Notes: generated from the letters alone by a model not told the origin. 43,806 nt of DNA from Prevotella brunnea (GCF_008016795.1 NZ_SDIK01000015.1:1-43806), one strand, 5' to 3'; shown: positions 1 through 8,270, counted from the stretch's first letter. Translations and numbers: made by a program.

Positions 1-296
1 TTAGCGGACAGTAATAATTTCCAATGATGAGCAATCAACGTATCAATTCATATTTGAAAGAAATTGCCGACCTTTGTGGAATCAAGAAGAATCTCACCTT
101 CCACATGGCAAGACATACTTTCGCCACTATGTCTATATCCAAAGGGGTTCCAATGGAGTCTGTGTCTAAGATGCTCGGACATACGAACATCAGAATAACA
201 CAGATTTATGCCCGCATAACCAACAAGAAAGTGGAGCATGACATGGAACAGCTTGCTGACAAACTCGGCAAGTTCAATAAGGCGATGGGCATCTGA
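1..296 (+). pseudogene. Tyrosine recombinase (integrase), C-terminal end, frameshifted at the window edge
   Basis: The readable part from the ATG at 24 carries the C-terminal catalytic half of a Bacteroidota conjugative-element integrase: H27-x-x-R30 (FHMARHTFAT), the GHTNI box with H53, and nucleophile Y62 in QIYARI. Such enzymes integrate and excise the element by strand exchange through a 3'-phosphotyrosine intermediate. In this frame there are two TAA stops at 12-17, just before the coding-like stretch. The frame starting at base 1 reads L-A-D-S-N-N-F up to about 21, and one inserted base near 19-23 would join it to P-M-M-S-N-Q-R. I infer a one-base deletion or a sequencing error rather than a native start at 24. 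The N-terminal half lies outside the window. Confidence 0.8.
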
Positions 297-333
297 TAAT
301 ATGATAATGTATAACCTAAAAATAACATGAATT

Positions 334-801
334 ATGGAAACGACAAAGAAAGAACTATCCTACTTCCGTCTGAAATTAGAGAACTATCTCGGTGAGCATT
401 TCCCCGAAATGCTGAGTGACAAACCATTCATAACGGCAAGAGCCGATGAAGCACTTTCCACCTACTGCGATGCAGTGGCACAAGGCTTCTCGCATCCCGA
501 AGCGGAGAGTATGGCAAACGAAGTGTTGCATCGAGGACTGCATTTTTCAAAGTATGATACACTTGTGTCTGTCTTGGAGAATGAGTTTGAGAAGGAACTG
601 CCCTCTCCGCTCCCCGAAAGACTAACACCAATGCTTCTGAAGAATAAGGCTGTGCAAAGCGTTTTCGACAAGTATGAACTGACAGACGACTTTGGCGCAA
701 CACCAGAGTATGAGAGACTCTACACCGAATTGACAGGAACAATCGTTCTGCTCATTGAGGTCAATGGTCTGCCAACGATAGGCGATGAGAACATGACTTG
801 A
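334..801 (+). CDS. DUF1896 family protein of conjugative elements
   Basis: A 155-residue soluble protein with the pattern I associate with DUF1896: an N-terminal LSYFRLKLENYL segment, a central FITARADEAL...Y segment and a GLHFSKYDTL segment near residue 75. The family is found almost only in Bacteroidota integrative conjugative elements, usually near topoisomerase or helicase genes; its function is unknown. It starts 38 bases after the integrase fragment on the same strand. No signal peptide or membrane segment is visible. Family call is from recalled sequence pattern. Confidence 0.75.
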   Translation: METTKKELSYFRLKLENYLGEHFPEMLSDKPFITARADEALSTYCDAVAQGFSHPEAESMANEVLHRGLHFSKYDTLVSVLENEFEKELPSPLPERLTPMLLKNKAVQSVFDKYELTDDFGATPEYERLYTELTGTIVLLIEVNGLPTIGDENMT

Positions 802-941
802 TGTAGCACCATCTGGAGCTTTTGTAGTGTCAAGAGCCAAGATAAACGCTCCACTCCACACGCCAAGAGTTTTACAAACACTTGCCTTTGGGTCGTTAGA
901 GCATATTGCCGGTGCTCTTGAAACTATTAAAAGCTCCGATT

Positions 942-1361
942 ATGAATACAATCATCATGAATCAAGACGTTCTTAAAAGTGCGATTTCTCGCCGAGACAA
1001 TAGAAGCGAGCTTCCATTGTCCTCACGGCTTAACGAAATCGTTCACACACCTGCCTTCATCAAGGCAGACGCATCGAACAAAACCGATAAGAACAAGCAG
1101 CAGCCGACTTCTCCCAAGCAAGTCCGCCGCTTCGGTTGGACACGCTTCATCGAACTTGGCTTCCTGCTTTCCATCGTTATCGGTGCCATTTGGCTGATCT
1201 CAAAGATAGTAACGGCACAAGTCGTAACTGTCGTGTCAGCCATTGCAGGTTTTCTGATACTACGCTTTATAGTCAGGGTAATTCTGAAAGTGGCATTTAC
1301 GCTGCTGAGCATTCTCTTCTGGCTGGCGATTCTCTGTGCCATCCTGCTTTGCGTGCTTTGA
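942..1361 (+). CDS. Small membrane protein, unknown function
   Basis: About 139 residues from the ATG at 942; the frame is open upstream to a TTG at 906, and an alternative ATG lies at 957. The first ~65 residues are polar and basic (QVRRFGW just before the membrane). The C-terminal half holds two or three closely spaced hydrophobic helices (IELGFLLSIVIGAIWLI, VVTVVSAIAGFLIL, VAFTLLSILFWLAI), so the protein probably sits in the inner membrane with a cytoplasmic N-tail. I do not recognise a family. It is followed within 50 bases by a strong terminator, so it likely ends a transcript running from the integrase side. Confidence 0.6.
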   Translation: MNTIIMNQDVLKSAISRRDNRSELPLSSRLNEIVHTPAFIKADASNKTDKNKQQPTSPKQVRRFGWTRFIELGFLLSIVIGAIWLISKIVTAQVVTVVSAIAGFLILRFIVRVILKVAFTLLSILFWLAILCAILLCVL

Positions 1362-1406
1362 GAAGCACGACGATGAATCTGTAAACACTTTCATTTATCG
1401 TTCATC

Positions 1407-1445
1407 AGGTGGTTATCTCACATTTCGAGATAGCCACCTTTTCTA
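1407..1445 (+). terminator. Rho-independent terminator
   Basis: A 12-base stem (1408-1419 with 1427-1438, one G:T pair) and a 7-base loop, followed by TTTTCTATTT. It sits 46 bases after the stop of the small membrane-protein gene and would end plus-strand transcription there. Confidence 0.75.
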
Positions 1446-1562
1446 TTTCCCACTATGGGCGTTGCACTTTCGCTTCCTTTCCAATGCTCCACAATATGCG
1501 AAATGAAGAAGACGGATGCTGTTCCCTTTTTATCCGCAAAGGTAGTATGGGGCTTGTGGCTT

Positions 1563-1730
1563 TTTTCGAGTCAAGCTCTCAACAACTCGTCAAAAGGTCT
1601 GTGCCGCTTGGTTTGTCTGGAAAATCTCCACACCTACGGGTAGTATTTTCCGACAAAACCTTGTGTAAGCCCGCCCCGCTACCTCTATTTTGCTACAAAA
1701 AGGACGAGTTGTTGAGGGCTTGCCCGAAAA
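1563..1730. repeat. Long-range inverted repeat in a gene-free leader
   Basis: Positions 1572-1591 and 1703-1722 are inverted copies matching at 19 of 20 bases (left arm CAAGCTCTCAACAACTCGTC). A weaker extension with a bulge reaches 1563 and 1730. The arms enclose about 110 bases. The stretch 1446-1773 carries no convincing gene, so this would be a large stem in the leader of the gene starting at 1774, or a protein/DNA recognition region. Confidence 0.65.
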
Positions 1731-1773
1731 ATCAGCATACTCCGATCTTTGGACACATAAAAAAAATGTCGCT

Positions 1774-2205
1774 ATGGATAAGCAAAAAGTAAATACAACA
1801 TCTTCGATGAACAGAAAAGGATATAGCTCCTTCTCTCATTACCGCATTAACCCTACGGCTGAAAAGAGTGAGCAAGTGTTGGCAATGAAGTTTGTACAAT
1901 GGGACGTTTCCCCTTTGGAGAACCTTTGTAACAGCAAAGTATATCTCCTGCGTGCAAAACTCAATCGTGGCGAGTGTATGAGCCGTGAGGAAAAGAATTG
2001 GCTATGTGAGGCGGTGAACTCTAACACCTATTTCCGCACAGCCGTTCCCCTACAAGGCTATCGCTTTGACTTCTTTGACGTGCTGAAGAAATACCTTGTC
2101 AATCAGTACGGACAATGGACAGAGTATTACGCACCCGACAGAACAAGCCTAAGAACCTACCTATATGGGCGTATCAATCAAATAGTAGAAATCCCAAAAT
2201 ACTAA
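1774..2205 (+). CDS. Conserved-looking element protein, unknown
   Basis: A 143-residue protein from the ATG at 1774; the frame is open upstream to 1690, but that part lies in the structured leader and looks non-coding. It is soluble and rich in aromatic and charged residues, with no motif I can name. It is the first gene of a tight plus-strand cluster: pcfK starts 5 bases after its stop and pcfJ 4 bases after pcfK. The arrangement suggests co-transcription and a shared role in element biology. No function is assigned. Confidence 0.7.
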   Translation: MDKQKVNTTSSMNRKGYSSFSHYRINPTAEKSEQVLAMKFVQWDVSPLENLCNSKVYLLRAKLNRGECMSREEKNWLCEAVNSNTYFRTAVPLQGYRFDFFDVLKKYLVNQYGQWTEYYAPDRTSLRTYLYGRINQIVEIPKY

Positions 2206-2210
2206 GCAAT

Positions 2211-2630
2211 ATGAAAGGAACAGAACATTTCACACGGACAATAGCCGAGTATCTCAATCAGCGTGCTATGACAGACCCTTTGTTTGCCCCTAACTTGATG
2301 AAACCGAACAAGAATATCGAGGAGTGCATCACCTACATTCTTAATGAAGTACAGAAAAGCGGTTGCAATGGCTTTGATGATGATGAAATCTTCTCTATGG
2401 CTGTTCACTACTACGATGAGGACGATATAGAAGTAGGTAAGGCTGTTTCTTGCCAAGTAGCCGTTAATCACATTGTAGAAATCACAGAGGAAGAAAAAGC
2501 CGAAGCAAGGCAGGAAGCCATTAAGCAATATCAGCGTGAGGAACTTGCCAAGTTACAGAGCCGTAACGCACGAGTGAAAAAGACTGAGAACATAGCAACC
2601 CAAGTACAACCATCACTATTCGATTTTTAA
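2211..2630 (+). CDS. pcfK: PcfK-like protein
   Basis: A 139-residue protein matching the PcfK-like family: KGTEHFTRTI at the start, then the conserved NIEECITYILNEVQKSGCNGF block (within residues 35-58) and the acidic MAVHYYDEDDIEVGK block (about 63-77). The C-terminus is a charged helix ending in PSLFDF. PcfK was named in the Enterococcus pheromone-plasmid pcf (conjugation) operon, and relatives are common in Bacteroidota conjugative elements; its biochemical role is not established. It is sandwiched between the gene at 1774 and pcfJ with 4-5 base gaps. Confidence 0.88.
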   Translation: MKGTEHFTRTIAEYLNQRAMTDPLFAPNLMKPNKNIEECITYILNEVQKSGCNGFDDDEIFSMAVHYYDEDDIEVGKAVSCQVAVNHIVEITEEEKAEARQEAIKQYQREELAKLQSRNARVKKTENIATQVQPSLFDF

Positions 2631-2634
2631 GCCT

Positions 2635-3909
2635 ATGAAACCAAGAAACAAATTTGAAAAGGCAGTTTTGGAACAAAGCAAGCATCTTCGCCCGATAACC
2701 ACGACACAAAGTAAGTGGGCATTTCGTGAGTGCATAGACCACTTCGCCTACCGCTTACCAAAAGGTCGCACTACTTGTATGGATTGTGGGCATAGTTGGA
2801 TAATGGACAAACATAGAGAAACTTGCACTTGCCCTCATTGTAGGGCAAAGTTGCAGGTCAAGGAAACCTATGAGCGCAAGTTGCAGCAGAAGCAGTATTT
2901 CACCATACTTACCACTTGTGGAGAGTTTCAAGTATTGCGTATGTTCCTACTTATTGTGGGTATGGAGAAAGGTTACAAAGCACAAACTTCTATAATTGAG
3001 ATTGGGCAATATTGGTGGAATATGCAGGGACGAAAAGCTATGGTTGCCATACAGAGGGTATTGGGACACTATGTTGATACCTTTTCCTATTATAGTCCTA
3101 TGGCGATACGCAACGATAATGAAGCCTATCAGCATATTGCCTACTCACCGATATATCCGAAGTTCAAGGTTACAGACATACTTCGTAGAAATGGTTTTAA
3201 GGATAATTTCTATGGCATCGTGCCTACTAAGTTTATTCCTGCATTACTTACAGACAGCCGAGTGGAAACATTGCTAAAAGCAGGTCGCACAGACCATTTA
3301 CGTTACTTTCTTGGCAACAAGAAGGCTTTTGAAGAATTATGGCAGTCCTACAAGATAGCAGTCCGTAACGGCTATGAGATAGCAGACATTTCTTTTTGGA
3401 GTGATTATGTAGATACACTTAAAAGATTAGGTAAGGATATTCATAATCCAAAATATTTATGCCCAACAGACCTTAAAGCCGAACACGACCGCAGACACGA
3501 GGAACTTCTCAGATTACGTGAAAGGGAAGAGATAGAACAGAAGCAAAAGAAGGCAATGGAAGATGAAAAGCGTTTCAAGGAACTCAAATCCAAGTTTTTT
3601 GGTATCACTTTCACGGACGGCACAATTCAAGTCCACGTTTTAGAGAGCGTGCAGGAACATTTGGAAGAAGGTGTATCAATGCACCATTGCGTATTTTCTA
3701 ATGCATACTACCTCAAGGAGGACTCCCTTATCCTTTCGGCTACCATTGAAGGCAAGCGAATAGAAACCATTGAAGTATCATTACGAACTCTGGAGGTGGT
3801 ACAAAGTCGTGGGGTGTGCAACAAGAATACGGAATACCACGAGCAGATAGTAAACCTTGTGAATGCCAATCGAGGTCTTATAAGCCGAAGAATGAAAGCA
3901 ACAGCATAA
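2635..3909 (+). CDS. pcfJ: PcfJ-like protein
   Basis: A 424-residue protein of the PcfJ-like family. An N-terminal zinc-ribbon-like cluster is visible: C48-x2-C51 (CMDCGHSW) and C64-x-C66-x2-C69 (CTCPHC). A charged coiled-coil region (about residues 285-320, rich in E, K and R) precedes the family core with the EHLEEGVSMHHCV motif near residue 345. PcfJ proteins are encoded next to pcfK on conjugative plasmids and elements; their activity is unknown, though the zinc cluster suggests nucleic-acid or protein binding. Co-transcribed with pcfK (4-base gap). Confidence 0.88.
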   Translation: MKPRNKFEKAVLEQSKHLRPITTTQSKWAFRECIDHFAYRLPKGRTTCMDCGHSWIMDKHRETCTCPHCRAKLQVKETYERKLQQKQYFTILTTCGEFQVLRMFLLIVGMEKGYKAQTSIIEIGQYWWNMQGRKAMVAIQRVLGHYVDTFSYYSPMAIRNDNEAYQHIAYSPIYPKFKVTDILRRNGFKDNFYGIVPTKFIPALLTDSRVETLLKAGRTDHLRYFLGNKKAFEELWQSYKIAVRNGYEIADISFWSDYVDTLKRLGKDIHNPKYLCPTDLKAEHDRRHEELLRLREREEIEQKQKKAMEDEKRFKELKSKFFGITFTDGTIQVHVLESVQEHLEEGVSMHHCVFSNAYYLKEDSLILSATIEGKRIETIEVSLRTLEVVQSRGVCNKNTEYHEQIVNLVNANRGLISRRMKATA

Positions 3910-3936
3910 AGTATGAACCATTAAATTATCAGAGAT

Positions 3937-4191
3937 ATGAAAACAGAGATTGAAAACATCATCTACAATTGGACGGATGAGATACCGCATATTCTCATTA
4001 GGGTTATCAACGCAATAACCCTATCCGACAGCAAAGAGGAGTTAAGGTCAGCTATCAACAAAATAGTTGAAGAAACAGAGCTTGACAAGTTCTTTGCATA
4101 CGGCTATGGCGCACATCACTTTTGGCTCACACACCGCAAATTATCTAATGGAGAGCCAAAGGAATATAGATTATTAAAGGTTGAATTTTAA
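3937..4191 (+). CDS. Small hypothetical protein
   Basis: 84 residues, soluble, acidic N-terminal half (MKTEIENIIYNWTDEIPHIL) and an aromatic/basic C-terminal half (FAYGYGAHHFWLTHRK). It begins 27 bases after pcfJ on the same strand and is followed 4 bases later by another small gene. I do not recognise a family. Codon use resembles pcfJ/K, so it is likely a native backbone gene. Confidence 0.6.
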   Translation: MKTEIENIIYNWTDEIPHILIRVINAITLSDSKEELRSAINKIVEETELDKFFAYGYGAHHFWLTHRKLSNGEPKEYRLLKVEF

Positions 4192-4195
4192 GATT

Positions 4196-4426
4196 ATGAA
4201 GAAGAAATTTTACAGAGTTCGGACGCAATACATCTTTGAAGGAGTGTTTGATGTGGTTGCGGAGAGCAAGGAAGACGCACGGCAGAAAGTCCTGCAAAAT
4301 TGTGGGTTGGTTATGGGTGGCAGCATTCACAGCACACTTCCCGATGAGGAAATCAATTGGGCTTTCTCCACACACCCCGAAGTAAAGACGGGACGGATAA
4401 TCGTTCAAAAAGAGCACACAACGTAA
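4196..4426 (+). CDS. Small hypothetical protein
   Basis: 76 residues from the ATG at 4196 (KKKFYRVRTQYIFEGVFDVV...). The frame is open upstream to a TTG at 4181, but the ATG is preferred and sits 4 bases after the previous stop. The VRTQYIFEGVFDVVAESKEDARQKV pattern (strand, strand, helix) looks like a compact alpha/beta fold, reminiscent of small DpnD/PcfM-type proteins; that resemblance is inference only. A strong terminator begins at its stop codon, so it is the last gene of the 1774-4426 cluster. Confidence 0.6.
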   Translation: MKKKFYRVRTQYIFEGVFDVVAESKEDARQKVLQNCGLVMGGSIHSTLPDEEINWAFSTHPEVKTGRIIVQKEHTT

Positions 4427-4461
4427 AGCGGTCGGCAGATTTGCCGACCGCTCCTTTCTTT
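4427..4461 (+). terminator. Rho-independent terminator closing the pcfK/pcfJ cluster
   Basis: A perfect 11-base stem (4427-4437 with 4442-4452, arm AGCGGTCGGCA) with a 4-base loop, followed by CCTTTCTTTC. It starts directly after the stop codon of the last small gene. Its right arm overlaps by two bases with the left arm of the next stem-loop (4451-4490). Confidence 0.8.
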
Positions 4462-4490
4462 CGTGAGCTTCGGGCGGACAAAGAAAGGAG
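4451..4490. repeat. Inverted repeat, 11-base arms
   Basis: CTCCTTTCTTT at 4451-4461 is the exact reverse complement of 4480-4490, with an 18-base GC-rich loop. It directly follows and overlaps the terminator. Confidence 0.65.
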
Positions 4491-4517
4491 CAAAGAAACC
4501 CCAACAAAAAATACCTC

Positions 4518-4556
4518 GTTACTTTTGGCAGTGAGTTGAGACGGCTCAAAAGTAAC
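4518..4556. repeat. Inverted repeat, 10-base arms
   Basis: GTTACTTTTG at 4518-4527 pairs perfectly with 4547-4556. It lies between the terminator cluster and the end of the convergent AT-rich gene at 4571, so it may help terminate that gene or mark the edge of the backbone segment. Confidence 0.6.
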
Positions 4557-4570
4557 AAAAAGCCAAATAA

Positions 4571-5818
4571 CTAATATCCTGTCTTATATGTTATATCTAA
4601 TTTGTTATGAATTATGGAAGCAACGACTAAAACCTCTATCATGGCTGATAATTGTGTATCCTCTGTCATTCTTGGAGTATGAGCTTTTGGATTACGATAC
4701 ATACTAAAAAAACCTTTTATAAAATTGCTAAACCCTTTATGTTCACTTTCCTCTGAAGGAGTTCTCAATGTATTAAAAGCCATAATTTTCTGTTGTTCGG
4801 GGAGCATTGTTTTTTCTTTTATTAAATCCATAAGGGATTTGAGCCTATTAACAGGACCTATACTTGATAAAATTCTTACGATATCTACATTTTTGTCAAT
4901 TAATCTAAACAATCCTCTTATTCCTGTTTGGGTTAAATTTAAAAGCATCTTTTCATTATATTCTTGGGCATCTTTAGAAACTCCATAACAATTTCCTAAA
5001 TAAGATAATAAAACTGCTTTTAAATAGGTGTTTAAGGATGCAATTGGAATTTCATATCCTAAGGCATCAAGTTCTTTGGCAAAATTTGGTTCATTATAAA
5101 AATTGTTCCATTCATAATGAGCATCTATGAGAAACTGAGCGTGTTTCTTAAAAATAACTTCTTTATAAGATTCTGGTATATAAGAAACACCATTAACTAG
5201 TTTTAAAAAGCTTAGTGCTTCATTAGCTCCATCTTTCCCTTTAACTTCTCGCAGAGATGCAAACTTAACAGCTATACTACTTTTTACATCTTCAGAAACA
5301 ATATTCCATAATGATGGAGCAATCAATTTTACATTGTATTTTAGATTTGCATTACAATCAGGTTTGATATAATTTGAAAACAAATTATGTAAAATAGGAC
5401 CATGAATTTTTGACGACTGATTTTCTATAATAGCACATATCTCCTCACCTTTCTCAAGTTTTTCTGATGACAAATTTTCTATGAGGTCTTTAATCTGCAA
5501 TCCTGGAGCTGGTAGATCGTATGTAAGAACATACTTTATGCAATTCTTGATAAAATTAAATGTCTCTATCTTATCTAATGCACCCATAGGAAAATGAGCT
5601 GTTGAGAAATTATTCCGTATTTCTCGACACTGTTCAAGATAGAAATGGGCCTCATGTGGAATGATGCCGAGAGAAAAAGTACCAGAGATAATTTGATAAT
5701 CTTTTACTTCTCTTAAGTCTTCAATTGTTTTTAATTTTTTACCCACCCAATTAATCGCACTGGAGAAATATTCAATACCATAGGAAATAATTTTACGGTA
5801 CAAATCATAAATTGCCAA
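4571..5818 (-). CDS. Protein with two HEPN-like motifs, 5'-truncated; possible abortive-infection cargo
   Basis: 415 readable residues, AT-rich compared with the flanking backbone. Two R-x(4-6)-H motifs are visible: R68-N69...H75 (REIRNNFSTAH) near the N-terminus and R375-N376-P-K-A-H380 (SMYRNPKAH) near the C-terminus. The second strongly resembles the TIGR02391/Ymh-type domain; HEPN domains of this kind are often RNases in toxin-antitoxin and abortive-infection systems. The middle is mostly helical. The first codon shown is TTG and there is no in-frame ATG before about residue 78. The same frame stays open upstream to 5965 and reads protein-like over about 5819-5870 (ICGVPFGLNDAAINYIW), so the 5' end was probably lost where the copper cassette joins. 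No partner antitoxin is visible. Functional reading is inference. Confidence 0.6.
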   Translation of the reverse strand: MAIYDLYRKIISYGIEYFSSAINWVGKKLKTIEDLREVKDYQIISGTFSLGIIPHEAHFYLEQCREIRNNFSTAHFPMGALDKIETFNFIKNCIKYVLTYDLPAPGLQIKDLIENLSSEKLEKGEEICAIIENQSSKIHGPILHNLFSNYIKPDCNANLKYNVKLIAPSLWNIVSEDVKSSIAVKFASLREVKGKDGANEALSFLKLVNGVSYIPESYKEVIFKKHAQFLIDAHYEWNNFYNEPNFAKELDALGYEIPIASLNTYLKAVLLSYLGNCYGVSKDAQEYNEKMLLNLTQTGIRGLFRLIDKNVDIVRILSSIGPVNRLKSLMDLIKEKTMLPEQQKIMAFNTLRTPSEESEHKGFSNFIKGFFSMYRNPKAHTPRMTEDTQLSAMIEVLVVASIIHNKLDITYKTGY

Positions 5819-5893
5819 ATTCCAAATATAATTTATTGCGGCATCATTTAAGCCGAAAGGGACGCCACAGATCGTTTCTGTGCAAAGTCGGAT

Positions 5894-5924
5894 TTTGCCA
5901 AACGAGAGAATATATGTACCTTTG
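5894..5924 (+). promoter_or_regulatory. Bacteroidota-type promoter upstream of copB
   Basis: TTTG at 5894-5897 (-33 box) and TACCTTTG at 5917-5924 (-7 box, consensus TAnnTTTG) are spaced by 19 bases, which fits the published Bacteroides consensus. It reads toward copB, leaving a leader of about 160 bases that includes a small hairpin around 5941-5956 (AACCCGTTTCGGGT). The remainder of 5925-6078 holds no gene I can support. Confidence 0.6.
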
Positions 5925-6093
5925 TATATGAGTTGGCACCTAACCCGTTTCGGGTGTGTACACTCTCAGGTCTTAATCCAATGACCGGTATACAGTCCCA
6001 GTACTATTCAATCAACTGTGTACTTTTTTCAGGAATCGCATAGACAATGCAAATGTCATTTACATCATTATTAAGTATAAGGAGGAATTTAAA

Positions 6094-8220
6094 ATGAACA
6101 ATTACAACAAACATTTATCCCACAGTCACCATAATCATGGCGACATGGATCATTCAAAACATGAGCACGTAAGCACGGAAGAACATGGAGACTATAAGGA
6201 TCAACATCAAGAACATCATGCTGGGCATGATCACAGCGGGCACAGTGGGCATGATCACAGCGGGCACGGTGGGCATGAGCATCATCATCACGGTAACTTT
6301 AAGGAACTTTTCTTAAAGTCATTGCCACTAGGAATCATTATTATGCTCTTATCCCCTATGGCTGGGTTTGAACTACCATTCCAGTTTGCTTTTCCATATT
6401 CTGATATTGTAGTAGCTATTTTATCTACTATATTAATTATTTATGGTGGACGTCCATTCTATCAAGGGGCAGTTGACGAATTTAAACAAAAAGAACCTGG
6501 AATGATGGCTCTCGTTTCTTTAGGTTTAAGTGTTTCATATTTATATAGTATTTATACTGTAATAGCAAGCTACGTAACAGGTGAACAAATTATGGATTTT
6601 TTCTTTGAATTTGCTTCATTACTATTAATCATGTTATTAGGTCACTGGATTGAGATGAAAGCTATTGGAGAAGCAGGAGATGCACAAGAAGAACTGGCTA
6701 AGCTAGTACCAAAAGATGCTCATGTAGTATTAGATGACGATTCAATAGAAACACGACCAGTTGCTGACTTAAAGGTAGGTGATTTAATTCGAGTTCAAGC
6801 TGGAGAAAATGTGCCAGCAGATGGAACTATCGAGCGTGGCGAATCACGTTTAAATGAAGCTCTTCTAACTGGAGAATCAAAAGCAGTTAAAAAAGGTCCT
6901 GGCGATGAAGTAATCGGAGGCTCAACAAATGGAGAAGGGGTTCTTTATATTAAAGTGAATGAGACAGGTGATCAATCCTTTATATCTCAAGTTCAGAATT
7001 TAATCAGCCAAGCTCAAAGTCAGCCTTCCAGAGCAGAAAATATTGCTCAAAAGGTTGCAGGATGGCTCTTCTATATTGCTGTTATTGTCGCGCTAATTGC
7101 TTTTGTAACATGGATGGTTATAGAAGATGTGCCAACGGCAGTTATATTTACTACTACTACATTAGTTATTGCTTGTCCTCACGCTTTGGGTCTAGCTATT
7201 CCATTGGTCACCGCTCGTAGCACAAGCTTAGGGGCAAGTCGTGGCTTACTAGTAAAAGACCGCCAAGCCTTAGAAATAGCTCAAGATGCAGATGTGATGA
7301 TTTTAGATAAGACAGGTACTTTAACAACTGGTGAGTTTAAAGTATTAGACGTTGAACTTTTTAATAACAAATATAATAAAGAGGAAATCATTGCCTTACT
7401 GGCAGGTATTGAAGGAGGATCTAGCCACCCAATTGCTCAATCAATTATTAGTTTCGCTAAGCAGCAAGGTATAAGTCCAGTATCTTTTGATTCAATTGAT
7501 GTGATTTCCGGTGCTGGCGTAGAAGGCAAAGCCAAGGGCCATAGTTACCAATTAATCAGCCAAAAAGCATATGGACGTAATCTGGATATGGATATTCCAA
7601 AAGGAGCAACTCTCAGTGTCTTAGTAGAAAACGATGATGCTATTGGTGCTGTAGCTTTAGGGGATGAATTAAAACCAACGAGCAAAGAGTTAATTAAAGC
7701 TCTTAAAAAGAACAATATAGAGCCGATTATGGCAACAGGTGATAATGAAAAAGCAGCTCAAGGAGCAGCAGAAGATTTAGAGATTGAATATAGATCAAAT
7801 CAATCTCCACAAGACAAATATGAGTTAGTAAAAACACTTAAAGAAGAAGGAAAGAAAGTTATCATGGTAGGTGACGGTGTCAATGATGCTCCTTCTCTTG
7901 CCTTGGCAGATGTTGGTATAGCTGTAGGCGCTGGAACCCAAGTGGCGTTGGATTCAGCTGATGTCATCTTGACTCAATCTGATCCAGGAGATATTGAATC
8001 ATTTATTGAATTAGCACACAAGACAACTCGTAAAATGAAACAAAATCTCTTTTGGGGAGCTGGTTATAACATTATAGCTATCCCTCTAGCTGCAGGAATT
8101 TTGGCTCCTATTGGTATCACATTAAGCCCTGCATTAGGAGCAATTCTAATGTCTGTGTCAACAGTCATCGTCGCCATTAATGCTATTTTATTAAGTTTAG
8201 ATCCAAAAAATAACGGTTAA
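6094..8220 (+). CDS. copB: CopB-type P1B copper-exporting ATPase
   Basis: A 708-residue P-type ATPase that pumps copper (possibly silver) out of the cytoplasm using ATP. The N-terminus (about 1-66) is a histidine-rich metal-binding tail with HDHSGH repeats and no CxxC domain. Landmarks: TGES at about 259, the transmembrane metal motif C361-P362-H363 (the CPH form typical of CopB/P1B-3 rather than CPC), phosphorylation motif D405-KTGT, the SSHP motif, and hinge GDGVND at about 593. An ideal AAGGAGG ribosome site (6079-6085) lies 8 bases before the ATG. The AT-rich codon use and this ribosome site are unlike the Bacteroidota genes around it and match Firmicutes, so recent cross-phylum transfer is likely. 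No CopY-type operator (TACAnnTGTA) was seen. Confidence 0.93.
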   Translation: MNNYNKHLSHSHHNHGDMDHSKHEHVSTEEHGDYKDQHQEHHAGHDHSGHSGHDHSGHGGHEHHHHGNFKELFLKSLPLGIIIMLLSPMAGFELPFQFAFPYSDIVVAILSTILIIYGGRPFYQGAVDEFKQKEPGMMALVSLGLSVSYLYSIYTVIASYVTGEQIMDFFFEFASLLLIMLLGHWIEMKAIGEAGDAQEELAKLVPKDAHVVLDDDSIETRPVADLKVGDLIRVQAGENVPADGTIERGESRLNEALLTGESKAVKKGPGDEVIGGSTNGEGVLYIKVNETGDQSFISQVQNLISQAQSQPSRAENIAQKVAGWLFYIAVIVALIAFVTWMVIEDVPTAVIFTTTTLVIACPHALGLAIPLVTARSTSLGASRGLLVKDRQALEIAQDADVMILDKTGTLTTGEFKVLDVELFNNKYNKEEIIALLAGIEGGSSHPIAQSIISFAKQQGISPVSFDSIDVISGAGVEGKAKGHSYQLISQKAYGRNLDMDIPKGATLSVLVENDDAIGAVALGDELKPTSKELIKALKKNNIEPIMATGDNEKAAQGAAEDLEIEYRSNQSPQDKYELVKTLKEEGKKVIMVGDGVNDAPSLALADVGIAVGAGTQVALDSADVILTQSDPGDIESFIELAHKTTRKMKQNLFWGAGYNIIAIPLAAGILAPIGITLSPALGAILMSVSTVIVAINAILLSLDPKNNG

Positions 8221-8270
8221 CAGATCGAATGATTGAAACTCCTTAAAGTATCAATATACAATAGTTTTAC

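Noticed and set aside
1409..1792. Plus-strand open frame through the leader
   Set aside because: Crosses the terminator and both arms of the long inverted repeat; composition is not protein-like.
5925..6093. Copper-operator (CopY box TACAnnTGTA) upstream of copB
   Set aside because: Only TGTACA-like half matches were seen (for example around 5957-5962); none fits the box.
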